A stretch of DNA of 64,000 bases from Candidatus Sodalis endolongispinus. Lineage in GTDB: Bacteria > Pseudomonadota > Gammaproteobacteria > Enterobacterales > Enterobacteriaceae. The stretch is taken from the NCBI RefSeq assembly GCF_018777395.1, contig NZ_JAFJYC010000001.1:1798001-1862000 (forward strand), written 5' to 3'. Below are positions 40,477 through 53,496 of the stretch, in pieces (position 1 is the first letter of the stretch; each line of letters begins with the position of its first letter). The position numbers and the translations under genes are program-made. The notes beneath the pieces are model-generated. The model was not told the origin of the DNA. It did no database searches and saw nothing but the letters and a program-made list of their open reading frames with translations.

Positions 40477-40867
40477 ATGTCTAACACTAACGCCAATTTT
40501 GATATGACCGGGATCCCGTTAGGTCAAGAAGTCCGTAAACGTAAAACTCCTCAGGAAAAAATGGCCATTATTCAGCAGAGGATGGAGCCCGGCATGAATG
40601 TCTCCCATCTCGCACGACTGCACGGTATCCAGCCCAGCCTGCTGTTTAAGTGGAAAAAGCAATATCAGGAAGGCAGCCTCACCGCCGTGGCTGCCGGGAG
40701 GACGTCCTGCCTCTGAGCTTGCAGCTGCATTGAAGCAGGTCCGGGAGCTCCAGCGCCTTCTGGGTAAGAAGACGATGGAGGTTGAGATCCTAAAAGAAGC
40801 CGTGGAGTACGGCCAGTCACGAAAATGGATAGCGCACGCGCCCTTGTTGCCAAAGGCCGGGGAATAG
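40477..40867 (+). pseudogene. IS2-type transposase OrfA (InsC-like), frameshifted
   Basis: The product reads [20 protein letters not shown] and [20 protein letters not shown], the helix-turn-helix of InsC, then [13 protein letters not shown] base is missing near 40700, so the frame ends at 40716. The C-terminal leucine zipper ([29 protein letters not shown]) continues in the next frame to 40867. In IS2 this region also contains the programmed shift into orfB. Not functional. Confidence 0.85.
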
Positions 40868-41700
40868 CACAGGTCAGCCGCGCCATGAGCGTGTCGCGTG
40901 CGCCGCTGTCACTGCGGATTAAGCGTTCTGCCGACTGGCAGGACAGGCGCTGTAACCGGCGTAATGACGAAGCAGACGCTGAAATACTGTCGGACATCCT
41001 CGACATCATCAGCGATATGCCCAGCTACGGCTATCGGCGGGTGTGGGGCATCCTGCGTAAACAACGTCGCGCAGAGGGACTGCCGCCGGTAAATGCGAAA
41101 CGACTTTACAGGATCATGTGTGAGCATAACCTGCTGTTATTACATTGAAAACCAGAGCGGCCGAGGCGTGAGCATAAGGGCAGGATCGCGGTGGCAGAAA
41201 GCGATATGCGCTGGTGTTCAGATGGCTTCGAGTTCGGCTGCGACAACGGTGAAAAACTGCGGGTCACGTTCGCACTGGACTGCTGCGACAGAGAGGCCAT
41301 AGACTGGGCTGCGAGCACTGTAGGCTACGACAGTTCGACCGTGCAGGATGTGATGCTGATGTCGGTAGAAAAGCGCTTCGGCGACAGGTTACCCGATACA
41401 GCGGTGCAGTGGTTGACGGACAACGGTTCAGCGTATACCGCGCATGAAACGCAGAGGTTCGCCAGAGAACTGGATCTGGAGCCCTGCACAACAGCGGTGA
41501 GCAGCCCGCAGAGAATGGCCGAACGGTTCGTGAAGACGATGAAGGAAGACTATATCGAGTTCATGCCAAAACCGGATGCGAGAACAGCCCTGCGAAACCT
41601 TGCAGCAGCGTTCACGCATTACAATGAAAACCATCCGCACAGCGCGCTGGGATATCACTCTCCGAGAGAATACCGGCGGCAGCGTGCTTCGTTAACTTAA
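40825..41700 (+). pseudogene. IS2-type transposase OrfB (InsD-like), internal TGA
   Basis: The product reads [20 protein letters not shown] and PSYGYRRVWGILR, then a TGA at 41146-41148 where IS2 has Arg. The same frame carries the integrase core: first Asp in RWCSDGFEF, second in WLTDNGSAY. The catalytic Glu region is shortened by two residues ([11 protein letters not shown] against SPESNGIAESFVK), so D-D spacing to Glu is 33 instead of 35. Inactive. Confidence 0.87.
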
Positions 41701-41737
41701 GATACAAAAGCTGTACGGAGATGGCGGGGCAAGATCA

Positions 41738-42245
41738 CCGTCGGGTCGGCGCCAAACTTAAGCAGTGCCGTTTCCGAAGTATAATTTCCAGTATTGATAT
41801 CCATCGCTATAGGATCAACATTGTCCCAGGTGATATGAGTCGATCCGTGCCCTTGGCCTCGAATAATGAAACTCGGATCATTCATAGTGGTAATTTCTAT
41901 TCGAGTAGTACCAATATTGACCTCTCCTTGTGGAAATTGTAAAATACCGCCATTAGAAACCACATAGTTTATGGCAGTCAAAACAGCTTCTCCGCAGTCT
42001 ACTCCATCGCCCGTTACACCGAACCAATCAGCCATAATGCCCTGTGCTACATTCCGCTTCCAACCACCATTACTGTTCACCAGATAGAACACCCCGCCAT
42101 CGTCTTGGGTGCTAGTGTCATCCAACCATGTGAGCATTCCCCCACCAGTATTATTCCCTCCAACATATCCGGCCAATAAAATTACATCTCCAGCCGTACC
42201 AATGCTCTGTCTAAGTTCGGTAATATTTGCAACGCTGTTAGTCAT
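41738..42245 (-). pseudogene. Phage tail fibre/tailspike N-terminal fragment, cut by the IS
   Basis: About 170 codons from ATG 42245 read MTNSVANITELRQSIGTAGD, GYVGGNNTGGGMLTWLDDTS and then GILQFPQGEVNIGTTRIEIT. This combines a tail-associated head with the start of a pectate-lyase-like right-handed beta helix, as in tailspikes and colanidase-type fibres. The frame enters the IS right end at 41737 and stops at 41697. The catalytic helix and trimerisation end are missing. No other tail genes are nearby. Confidence 0.72.
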
Positions 42246-44140
42246 TGTCAGTTTCTCATTATGCAACTTAAAATTAAGCGCACTTGTAGTGATTGATTGC
42301 TATACCAATGCGTTTCTAGATACCCAACTCCTACTCAATTTTCCTACTAGCGAAATTGATTGGTTGTTATTACCTTTGAATCAGCTCGTTGATAATTTCT
42401 CCCTCTTCTGTCTAGGTGTGATATTTATGAAAACCGATTGCCATTCTGGCATGATGTAAACTTACAAAATCCAGCTTTTTGCGCATCATTAATGCTTATT
42501 TATCAAGTCAATAGCCCATTGCTTTCGGCGTTTAGCGTCGAAGCTATTTATCCTGTTGGTCTGCTACTCACCTTTTTTTGATAAACAGCTGTATTGCGAA
42601 GGAACAGCTTTTTATCGCTTAACAGCGGCGCTACTACCATATGGGCGGTCATACGACTGAGCTTGATACCACAACGCAGCAGCTAAATCATCAGCTCTAC
42701 TCGTACCCCATATTGGCTGTATCGAGCAAATGATCAGCCGGCATCGGATGCTTCGCCCGCCCCGGCTGAATGATTTCTCTGGGCAATCTTGAGCTAGCAA
42801 GGGAAAATTCAAGGTACGCGCCCAAATACTGTTCATGTATATAGTATTATCAAGCATTCCTGAAGCTGTAAATAGTTGATTCAGCTTGTTAATCCAACTG
42901 ATTGATCGATATGAATATTTATTTCTGCGCTACCTGAACGGTATGAATAGGATTTTTCGTCGTTAGGAAGAAAAGCATAGCTTTGCTTCAACTTCGCCTA
43001 CTGAGCCCTAATTTTTTAGCAAGCATTCGAGGAATGTCCTTAACAATCATTTCCGTTCCGCCTACCTGTGCCAAACAGAGTGTGAGCGATTGACGCCATT
43101 GGTGCCTCGATCATGCTACAGAGGTGTTGGTCATGGTTATCGGTTGTCGCGCTGTTAAAAACCCACGTTCAATCCTGTACATTCAATAATAGGGCACAAA
43201 TCATTGTCATCATATAAGCCGGTACACTACTGCCGGTTTTACGGGTAGTCCCACTCACCTCGGCCCAATCGCAGCTATTCCCTATCGGCCCATCGTACAA
43301 CTCATGAACGGAAATGCCGCACATCTCATCGTCAAAATCATCCATTAGCCAGATAACCTCGATAGGTTCCATACCGCTATGACAACTTAAACAGCAGAGT
43401 TAACGATTTATATTTGCAGGTAAAGACGCGAGTCAGCGCAAATAATATTGTACAAATCAAAACTGCGGGAAAAACCCTTATTACGAAACGGTAGCATTAT
43501 TATTATAATTCCGTTAAATGACGTGCAACATGCCGTCCAGAGGGAGGTTGACAGCAACATAAAATAATCTAAATGATGCGTAAAAGAACTTATCGCTGCT
43601 GTAACATCATGGGTAAAAATCTCGGTAATGATTTACCTGCTTTGGCGGAAGATCTTTATGATCATTTTTTGCATTCCATACTTTTTCTTTCTTTTCAATT
43701 GCATACTTAGAGTAATCAACGTGGCATATCAACGACTTGCGTTGCTAAGTGTTTCATGCCATACACTCTCTTTTCCTTTATAACAGCAGGACTGAGCCAA
43801 GACGCGCAAGTTTGATTTGTACCCGTAACACAAATTCAAGGGCATAGACTTGCCTATGAAATGTCAACATTACTCCCATCATATGGGTGTGAAAAAAATG
43901 CTTCGCTTTAGGCGTTAGATCGATTTTATGTTACAGTGCGCGACATCGGTAATCTCTAGGGCAATGGCCAGCATCTTTTCGCATCAACAAGTCCAAAGCT
44001 CAGCGTTACCCCTCTGTGTCGCTGAAGATAATTTTTCAATGGGTTGCACTGTGCGAAAATAAACTTATTGCGAAATAGTAAGCCACTACAGATAGCAATA
44101 AGCCACTGATTTAGCGAATTGAAGAACTTAAGCGATTATT
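42246..44140. other. 1.9-kb AT-rich region without recognisable genes
   Basis: Codon-like structure is absent, with frequent stops in all frames. The longest plausible frame (minus strand, 43372-43169, 67 codons, MEPIEVIWLMDDFDDEMCG) has no recognised relative and weak start signals. Position beside a phage fragment and IS suggests decayed foreign DNA. No tRNA or attachment repeat was found. Confidence 0.5.
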
Positions 44141-44401
44141 ATGGCATTACTGATAACAAAAAAGTGCATCAATTGCGACATGTGCGAGCCGGAGTGCCCG
44201 AACGAAGCTATCAGCATGGGCGCTGAGTATTATCACATCGGTGCCGATCGCTGTACTGAATGCATCGGCCATTACGATCGCCCCACCTGCCAGCAGGTCT
44301 GCCCGATTGATAACACTATCATCGCCGATCCACAGCAGGTGGAAAACAGCGATGCGCTGTGGGAAAAGTTTGTGCTGCTGCACCACGCCGATCGTTTGTA
44401 G
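44141..44401 (+). CDS. yfhL: YfhL-type 2[4Fe-4S] ferredoxin
   Basis: The 86-residue product has two cluster motifs, CINCDMCEPECPNEA and CTECIGHYDRPTCQQVCP, the second with the longer insert typical of YfhL/Alvin-type ferredoxins. These have low-potential clusters and E. coli YfhL is needed in tRNA ho5U-type modification. It is convergent with acpS, as in E. coli. It marks the return to conserved gene order after the accessory island. Intact. Confidence 0.96.
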   Translation: MALLITKKCINCDMCEPECPNEAISMGAEYYHIGADRCTECIGHYDRPTCQQVCPIDNTIIADPQQVENSDALWEKFVLLHHADRL

Positions 44402-44429
44402 TCCGATAACGCCGCAAACCGCACGGGCG

Positions 44430-44809
44430 TCATCGCTCAAAAATGACCGTCGCGCAGGCATAGTGCCGCTCATCGGCCAAGGTAACGTGCATACCGGTAA
44501 CGCCTAACCGATTGGCCAGCGCCGCCGCCTGATCAAATAACCGCAGCGAAGGTTTACCCAACGCATCATTGCAAACCTCAAACTGGGCGAAGGCCAGCCC
44601 GTCACGGATACCGGTACCCAACGCCTTGGAAGCCGCCTCTTTTACCGCGAAACGTTTGGCGAGAAACCGTACCGGCTGATTGTGCTGCTGATACTGTCGC
44701 CACTCATCGGGACTTAGGATCCGGCGCGCCAGCCGATCGCCGCTGCGGGAGACCACCGCCTCGATGCGTTCAATCTCGACGATATCGGTACCGATGCCGA
44801 CAATCGCCA

Positions 44810-44810
<1 letters not shown>
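44430..44810 (-). CDS. acpS: Holo-[acyl-carrier-protein] synthase AcpS
   Basis: AcpS transfers 4'-phosphopantetheine from CoA to apo-ACP. The 126-residue product has the family motifs [14 protein letters not shown] (Mg-binding Asp) and [20 protein letters not shown] (catalytic Glu/Lys), plus the closing [14 protein letters not shown]. Same length as E. coli. Its ATG overlaps the pdxJ stop by one base (TGATG). Essential and intact, though the upstream gene in the same operon is frameshifted. Confidence 0.97.
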
Positions 44811-46403
<1,593 letters not shown>

Positions 46404-46412
46404 CGGCGTTGC

Positions 46413-47998
<1,586 letters not shown>

Positions 47999-48041
47999 TT
48001 ACCAATAACTCAACCATGCGTAAAAAACCGCAGCAGACGGA

Positions 48042-48110
48042 ACAGGCCTGGGAACGGCACGCCTGTCCTGAACTGTATCGTTTGCAGTGGCTCCCCCTCG
48101 AAGGGAGCCA
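48042..48110 (-). promoter_or_regulatory. rnc leader hairpins (possible RNase III autoregulatory site)
   Basis: Two inverted repeats lie between lepB and rnc. ACAGGC/GCCTGT spans 48042-48066 with a 13-nt loop, and an 8-bp TGGCTCCC/GGGAGCCA stem spans 48088-48110. In E. coli the rnc leader forms stems that RNase III cleaves to limit its own mRNA. The role here is inferred from position. Confidence 0.4.
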
Positions 48111-48174
48111 GCCTTTCATTACCTGAGAAGTATTCTACATCGGTAAGCGAAATAGTGCTTCGCTAAAAAAGGAA

Positions 48175-49161
48175 TTAATGAATGCCGCCAATACGACTTA
48201 AGCGCACGCCCGTCGGCCATTGGCCTTCCTGTTTCTCGAAGCTCATCCAGATAGCCGTTGCTTTACCCACCAGATTTTTTTCCGGTACGAAACCCCAATA
48301 ACGGCTATCGGCGCTATTATCCCGGTTATCGCCCATCATAAAATATTCTCCCTGTGGCACCACCCACTCCGCCAGCGAACTGCCCTGCTGTTGGTAATAA
48401 AGGCACAGTTGATCCTGCTGTCCCGGCACCGTCAGAATGTTGTGCACTACACCGCCCAGCGATTCTTTACGCTGCGCCAGGCGTAGGCCGCCGTCCACCT
48501 GCCTATCGGGCGGCACCTGCAGGAAACCGCTGCTGGCTTCGCCGTTGCCGGTCGAATTAAAGGTCTGTACAAAATCGCTCGGCGCGAGTTGGCTATAGGT
48601 AATCGGCAACGCCGTGGCGCAATCCTGCCCGCTGGCGCAGCCTGGCTGAACCGTTACGCGCTTGTTGACGGGATCGTAACTGACCCGGTCGCCCGGCAAC
48701 CCCACCACACGTTTAATATAGTCCAGCTTAGGGTCGGGCGGGTATTTGAAAACCACCACGTCGCCACGTTTAGGATGGCCGGTTTCAATCAGGGTTGTCT
48801 GGGTGATGGGATCTTTAATGCCATAGGCTAATTTTTCCACCAGAATGAAATCACCGACCAATAGCGTCGGCATCATCGATCCAGAGGGGATCTGAAACGG
48901 CTCAAAAATAAATGAGCGCACGACAAAGACCAGTAACAAAACCGGGAAAATCGACGCGCAGGTTTCGATCCAGCCCGGCTTCTGGCTGACCTTTACCGCG
49001 ACATCATTACCGGGCGTTCCCCCCATAGATTCTGGGCGTTGCTGGCCGGGCTGCTGCCCCAGACGGCGGCGAGCCGGCGCCAGTTTAAAACGCTCCAGAC
49101 ACCAGAGGATCCCGGTGATAAGCGTCGCGATTGCCAGTATCAGGGCAAACATATTGGCCAT
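48175..49161 (-). CDS. lepB: Signal peptidase I
   Basis: LepB removes signal peptides from exported proteins at the inner-membrane outer face. The 328-residue product has two N-terminal transmembrane segments (FALILAIATLITGILWCLE and ASIFPVLLLVFVVRSFIFEP). It keeps the catalytic Ser motif SGSMMPTLLVGDF, the catalytic Lys in LDYIKRVVGLPGDRV and box E GDNRDNSADSRYWG. Near E. coli length (324). Follows lepA on the same strand. Intact. Confidence 0.98.
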   Translation of the reverse strand: MANMFALILAIATLITGILWCLERFKLAPARRRLGQQPGQQRPESMGGTPGNDVAVKVSQKPGWIETCASIFPVLLLVFVVRSFIFEPFQIPSGSMMPTLLVGDFILVEKLAYGIKDPITQTTLIETGHPKRGDVVVFKYPPDPKLDYIKRVVGLPGDRVSYDPVNKRVTVQPGCASGQDCATALPITYSQLAPSDFVQTFNSTGNGEASSGFLQVPPDRQVDGGLRLAQRKESLGGVVHNILTVPGQQDQLCLYYQQQGSSLAEWVVPQGEYFMMGDNRDNSADSRYWGFVPEKNLVGKATAIWMSFEKQEGQWPTGVRLSRIGGIH

Positions 49162-49176
49162 GCAATCTCATCAAAC

Positions 49177-50976
49177 TTATTTGCTGTCTTTACCCACATG
49201 CAGAATTGCCAGGAACGCTTCCTGCGGTAACTCAACGTTACCCACCTGCTTCATGCGCTTTTTACCTTCTTTCTGCTTTTGCAGCAGCTTTTTCTTACGG
49301 CTGACGTCGCCGCCGTAGCATTTCGCCAGCACGTTTTTGCGCAGCTGCTTGACGGTGGAACGGGCAATAATATGGTTGCCGATGGCCGCCTGAATGGCGA
49401 TATCGAACTGCTGGCGCGGAATGAGCTCCTGGAGCTTTTCAATAAACTCACGGCCGCGGTACGGCGCGTTATCCCGATGGGTAATCAACGCCAGCGCATC
49501 GACCCGTTCGCCATTAATTAATACATCAACCCGCACCATATCGGAGTGCTGGAAGCGCTTGAATCCATAGTCCAGCGAGGCATAGCCGCGCGAGGTGGAC
49601 TTCAGCCGGTCAAAGAAATCCAGCACCACTTCGGCCATGGGGATCTCATAGGTCAGCGCCACCTGGTTGCCGTGGTAAACCATATTGGTCTGCACGCCAC
49701 GTTTTTCGATACATAACGTGATGACATTACCTAGATAAGCCTGCGGCAGCAGCATATGGCATTCGGCGACAGGCTCACGCAATTCGTTGATATTATTCAG
49801 CGGCGGCAGCTTGGCTGGACTGTCCACGTACACCGTCGTGTTATCGGTAGTCAGCACCTCATAAATTACCGTCGGCGCGGTGGTTATTAGATCGAGATCG
49901 TATTCACGCTCCAGCCGCTCCTGGATGATTTCCATGTGCAGCAGGCCAAGAAAACCGCAGCGAAAACCGAAGCCGAGCGCGGTCGAACTTTCCGGCTCAT
50001 AGAACAGCGAGGCATCGTTCAGGCTGAGCTTGCCGAGGGCGTCGCGAAACGCCTCATAATCATCAGAGCTCACCGGGAATAGACCAGCATAAACCTGCGG
50101 CTTCACTTTCTTGAAGCCCGGCAGCACTTTATCCGCCGGCTGACGCGCCAGCGTCAGGGTATCCCCCACCGGCGCGCCGTGAATATCTTTAATGGCGCAA
50201 ACCAGCCAGCCGACCTCGCCGCAGTTCAGCACTTCACGGTCGATACGTTTCGGGGTGAAAATACACAGTCGGTCCGCGTTGTAATGTTGACCGGTGCTCA
50301 TTACCTTAATTTTGTCGCCTTTGCGCAAGGTGCCGTTTTTGATACGCACCAGCGAGACCACGCCCAAATAGTTATCGAACCAGGAGTCGATAATGAGCGC
50401 CTGCAGCGGTGCGGCCGGATCGCCTTCCGGCGGCGGGATATCGCGCACCAGCCGTTCGAGCACCTCCGGTACGCCGACGCCGGTTTTCGCTGAACAGCGC
50501 ACCGCGTCGGTGGCGTCAATGCCGACGATATCTTCGATTTCCTGCGCCACGCGATCGGGATCGGCGGCGGGCAGGTCGATTTTGTTCAGCACCGGCACCA
50601 CTTCCAAATCCATTTCCATCGCGGTGTAGCAGTTGGCTAGCGTCTGGGCTTCGACCCCTTGCCCGGCGTCCACCACCAGCAGCGCGCCTTCGCATGCCGC
50701 AAGCGATCGGGAGACTTCATAAGAGAAGTCCACATGCCCGGGGGTATCAATAAAATTAAGCTGATAAACCTGACCGTCGGGCGCCTTATAGTCCAGCGTC
50801 ACGCTCTGCGCTTTAATGGTAATACCGCGCTCACGCTCCAGATCCATGGAGTCCAGCACTTGAGCCGCCATTTCACGTTCGCTCAGACCGCCACAGGTCT
50901 GTATCAGGCGGTCGGACAGCGTCGACTTGCCGTGGTCGATATGGGCAATAATGGAGAAGTTGCGTATATTCTTCAT
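49177..50976 (-). CDS. lepA: Elongation factor 4 (LepA)
   Basis: LepA/EF4 is a ribosome-bound translational GTPase affecting initiation and back-translocation. The 599-residue product has G1 [10 protein letters not shown]2 RERGITI, G3 DTPGHVDF and G4 NKIDLP. It also has EF-G-like domains and the LepA-specific C-terminal domain ([20 protein letters not shown]). Same length as E. coli. lepA-lepB are adjacent with 15 nt between. Intact. Confidence 0.98.
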   Translation of the reverse strand: MKNIRNFSIIAHIDHGKSTLSDRLIQTCGGLSEREMAAQVLDSMDLERERGITIKAQSVTLDYKAPDGQVYQLNFIDTPGHVDFSYEVSRSLAACEGALLVVDAGQGVEAQTLANCYTAMEMDLEVVPVLNKIDLPAADPDRVAQEIEDIVGIDATDAVRCSAKTGVGVPEVLERLVRDIPPPEGDPAAPLQALIIDSWFDNYLGVVSLVRIKNGTLRKGDKIKVMSTGQHYNADRLCIFTPKRIDREVLNCGEVGWLVCAIKDIHGAPVGDTLTLARQPADKVLPGFKKVKPQVYAGLFPVSSDDYEAFRDALGKLSLNDASLFYEPESSTALGFGFRCGFLGLLHMEIIQERLEREYDLDLITTAPTVIYEVLTTDNTTVYVDSPAKLPPLNNINELREPVAECHMLLPQAYLGNVITLCIEKRGVQTNMVYHGNQVALTYEIPMAEVVLDFFDRLKSTSRGYASLDYGFKRFQHSDMVRVDVLINGERVDALALITHRDNAPYRGREFIEKLQELIPRQQFDIAIQAAIGNHIIARSTVKQLRKNVLAKCYGGDVSRKKKLLQKQKEGKKRMKQVGNVELPQEAFLAILHVGKDSK

Positions 50977-51367
50977 TTTAATATGTTTTTCTCTTAAACA
51001 GGCGCTCTAACTTGTTCCGGTGGTCGCTTTGCGGGGAACGTGGCCCCGACGGCCCACAAGATAATGGACGCATCTTACACTGTCTGAGGGAAGCAAGGAA
51101 GAATGGCGGGGGGCTATTGCCGGGATCCGCGTTCTGCTTTGACATCGCGGCAAAGGTGCAGTGTCAGTCTGCAGCCGGGGGGCGTAGACCGCGCGACGGT
51201 TCCGAATGCGGCCCGCTGAGCGATTGCCACGACGATGACAGAGGGTGTCGTGGCCCGGAGAACCGCACGCCGCAACGTCGCGCCGACTACTGCCCAGGAC
51301 GCGGCAATGGCGTAAAACGCACGCCATACCGGCGCGCTCAACGCGCAGCGCCACCGGGGCGCGGGCG
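50977..51367. other. Intergenic region between rseC and lepA
   Basis: About 390 bp with no supported gene; open frames lack similarity and start signals. It should contain the lepA promoter, since lepA follows rseC on the same strand, but no clear promoter was identified. Confidence 0.5.
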
Positions 51368-51826
51368 TTAATCCTGGACATGCAATGATGAAGGCGGCAG
51401 CGCCACCTGCAGAATGACCGGCTGATTGTCGCGTGTTTCAGAGGTGTGGCTCGCCAGATAGCGCGCGCAAAGAAAACCGGCGACGCCGCCCGCCACACCG
51501 CCGCAGGCGGCGGCCGGATCGGTGCCCAGCGTACCCTGAAGCATCGCCGCGCCGCCGATAAGCCCCAGCAGCGGCAGCATATAAACCAAAAACGCGGAAC
51601 GCAGCAGGCTGCCTTCATTGATACCGACCTCGACGCGTTGCCCCGGCACCAGCGGCAATGCGCTGGCGACCGCTAAATAATGTTGTGTGTCGGGCGCCAT
51701 TTTCTCAAGCAGACGGGTACCGCAGCTTTGCCTGGCGTGGCAGCTGCCGCAACCCTCTCGCGCCTCGCAGCGCACCTGCGCGACCCCCCGCTGCCAGCTG
51801 ACGACCGTAGCCCATTCTTTAATCAT
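51368..51826 (-). CDS. rseC: SoxR-reducing/sigma-E regulatory protein RseC
   Basis: RseC is an inner-membrane protein of the rpoE-rseABC operon, with roles in SoxR reduction and weak sigma-E control. The 152-residue product has the N-terminal cysteine cluster EGCGSCHARQSCG and two transmembrane helices (FLVYMLPLLGLIGGAAMLQG and GGVAGGVAGFLCARYL). Near E. coli length (159). It overlaps the rseB stop by 4 nt. Intact. Confidence 0.95.
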   Translation of the reverse strand: MIKEWATVVSWQRGVAQVRCEAREGCGSCHARQSCGTRLLEKMAPDTQHYLAVASALPLVPGQRVEVGINEGSLLRSAFLVYMLPLLGLIGGAAMLQGTLGTDPAAACGGVAGGVAGFLCARYLASHTSETRDNQPVILQVALPPSSLHVQD

Positions 51827-52779
51827 GGCTGCGCCTTGATAACGACGCCGTCGGCGATACGCTTCGCGGTGGCCGGCGGCAGTTCACCCACGACGGTAAT
51901 TTCGCGGTTGCCGCGTTGCTCGGTATGGATAGTGCGTCGTCCGGTACGAATGAGGCGTTCCCCATTGCCGGTATTCGCCTGACCGACGTTCACCGAGAAG
52001 CTGAACAGACCATCGGTATAGAGCCTGGCTTCAATCGGTTCGTTGATGCCCGGCAAGCTACGCCGGCTGCGGGAAGCCTCGGACACCCCCGCCGGCAACC
52101 AGTTAACCCGCCAGTCGAAATCCGCGGTGGTGGAGGCCGGCAAGGCCAACTGGGGCGGCAAGGTCACCTTTTCTAACCCGGCCATGCTGTTTTCGACCTG
52201 CTTGTCGACGTTAAAATAGATGACGCGGAACTGTTCCAGCGCCTCGCAATCACGATCCAGCAGATCGACGCGCAGCGGGAGTTTGGTGGTGGTATCAATC
52301 CAGACGATATAGCTGAATCGGGTGCCGTCTCGCGCGACAACCCGCACTACCTCACACAGGCGATCGGCAATACGGGCGCGGCCTACGGGAATAAAATCGT
52401 AAAAGTGCGCCAGACGTTCAAAATTGGCGTAGACAATAGAGGGAAGAGAATCAACTATATGGTCGCCAAGCAGGGTAAAAGGCTCCAAACCGGGCTCGAA
52501 ATAGCTTATTTCGCCGTTACGCTGGACAATCTCGCGGCGCGGGCCGCCCATTTGCAGTAGCTGCGCCAGCCGTTGTTTATCGATAACCACGTGGCGGTAG
52601 CGCAGCGAGTCGACGCCCAGCTTGCTAACCAGCACGTATGCATATTCATAGTCCAGCGTCTGGCTGGCCTGGCTCATTTGCGCGAGCAACGCGCCGGATG
52701 CGGTGGTCTGAGCCGGCGCGTGGATGGAATAGAGCAGGCTGCCCGTCAACAAACACACGGCATACCAAATTTGCTTCAT
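51823..52779 (-). CDS. rseB: Periplasmic anti-sigma-E cofactor RseB
   Basis: RseB binds the periplasmic part of RseA, protecting it from DegS until lipid A or mislocalised LPS displaces it. The 318-residue product begins with a signal peptide (IWYAVCLLTGSLLYSIHAPA) and has the LolA-like domain (GALLAQMSQASQTLDYEYAY). It ends with the RseB C-terminal domain (GERLIRTGRRTIHTEQ). Same length as E. coli RseB. It shares one base with the rseA stop. Intact. Confidence 0.95.
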   Translation of the reverse strand: MKQIWYAVCLLTGSLLYSIHAPAQTTASGALLAQMSQASQTLDYEYAYVLVSKLGVDSLRYRHVVIDKQRLAQLLQMGGPRREIVQRNGEISYFEPGLEPFTLLGDHIVDSLPSIVYANFERLAHFYDFIPVGRARIADRLCEVVRVVARDGTRFSYIVWIDTTTKLPLRVDLLDRDCEALEQFRVIYFNVDKQVENSMAGLEKVTLPPQLALPASTTADFDWRVNWLPAGVSEASRSRRSLPGINEPIEARLYTDGLFSFSVNVGQANTGNGERLIRTGRRTIHTEQRGNREITVVGELPPATAKRIADGVVIKAQP

Positions 52780-53468
52780 TACTGCGGCTGCATTCCTAAT
52801 GATTGCGTGCCCGGCACCTGTACGGCGGCCTGCTGCGCGTCTTGCTGATCGAACTGCAGAGTATCGGCATGCAAGCGACGCTGCAGTTCATAATCCTGCA
52901 AAATCGCATTGATGCGCCTGCGCTGTTCCTGCACCTGCTGATTACCGTTATCCACGCCGGCACCGTTGGCCGAAGGGACGCCCAGGCTGATCGGCGATGC
53001 CTGGCCCATCATTGGCAATGTATTGAAAACCGGGTTTTCCGGCTGACGGCTGTCCTGACCGACGCCCTGCTGGGTGTTGTAATGCTGTAACCCGACGATA
53101 ACCGCCAGAGACACGCAGGCCGCGACGCCGATTTGGGTAAGATGCGAGGCGATGCCCAAACGGGCGACGCGCGATGTGAACGGCTGCGCCTTACGCCAGA
53201 ACGGGGACCGATGCCAGGTGTCCGGTGCCGGCTGCGATTCCTTGACGGCCTGCGGCGCGATACGCACCGGCTCTTCGGCAATGGCGGCAGCGACACGATC
53301 GGCAATATCAAGATGGAGAACTCCGCCTGCGTCATTGCGCATAACATCGCGAATGAGGTGATACCGTTGCCAGCTTTGCTGCAACTTCACATCCCTGGAC
53401 AAATCGTTAAACAGTTTGCTATCGAACGATTCCCCATCCATCAGAGCGGAAAGCTTTTCATTGTGCAT
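52779..53468 (-). CDS. rseA: Anti-sigma-E factor RseA
   Basis: RseA holds sigma-E at the inner membrane and is degraded by DegS and RseP on envelope stress. The 229-residue product has the cytoplasmic sigma-binding domain (MHNEKLSALMDGESFDSKL), one transmembrane helix (about 111-128, TQIGVAACVSLAVIVGL) and the periplasmic Gln-rich tail ending VQEQRRRINAILQDYELQRR. The last residues differ from the E. coli DegS-recognised C-terminus. ATG 53468 is chosen by alignment. Intact. Confidence 0.95.
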   Translation of the reverse strand: MHNEKLSALMDGESFDSKLFNDLSRDVKLQQSWQRYHLIRDVMRNDAGGVLHLDIADRVAAAIAEEPVRIAPQAVKESQPAPDTWHRSPFWRKAQPFTSRVARLGIASHLTQIGVAACVSLAVIVGLQHYNTQQGVGQDSRQPENPVFNTLPMMGQASPISLGVPSANGAGVDNGNQQVQEQRRRINAILQDYELQRRLHADTLQFDQQDAQQAAVQVPGTQSLGMQPQ

Positions 53469-53496
53469 GCCTGGGTACCTTCTCCTGCCGCCGTCG

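Larger units (their letters stand above)
40413..41737 (+). mobile_element. IS2-type element (IS3 family), decayed
   Basis: The ends are imperfect inverted repeats. The left starts TGATTTATCCCCCTGAAACA and the right, read inward, TGATCTTGCCCCGCCATCTC. Both resemble IS2 ends, and the 1325-bp length is close to IS2 (1331). Inside are overlapping orfA and orfB with IS2 InsC/InsD similarity, both broken. No 5-bp target duplication is seen (GTGGG left, CCGTC right). The flanks belong to unrelated genes, so the element marks a rearrangement junction. Confidence 0.87.

Noticed and set aside
43169..43372. 67-codon minus-strand frame MEPIEVIWLMDDFDD
   Set aside because: No recognised relative, weak start context and AT-rich decayed surroundings; not listed as a gene.
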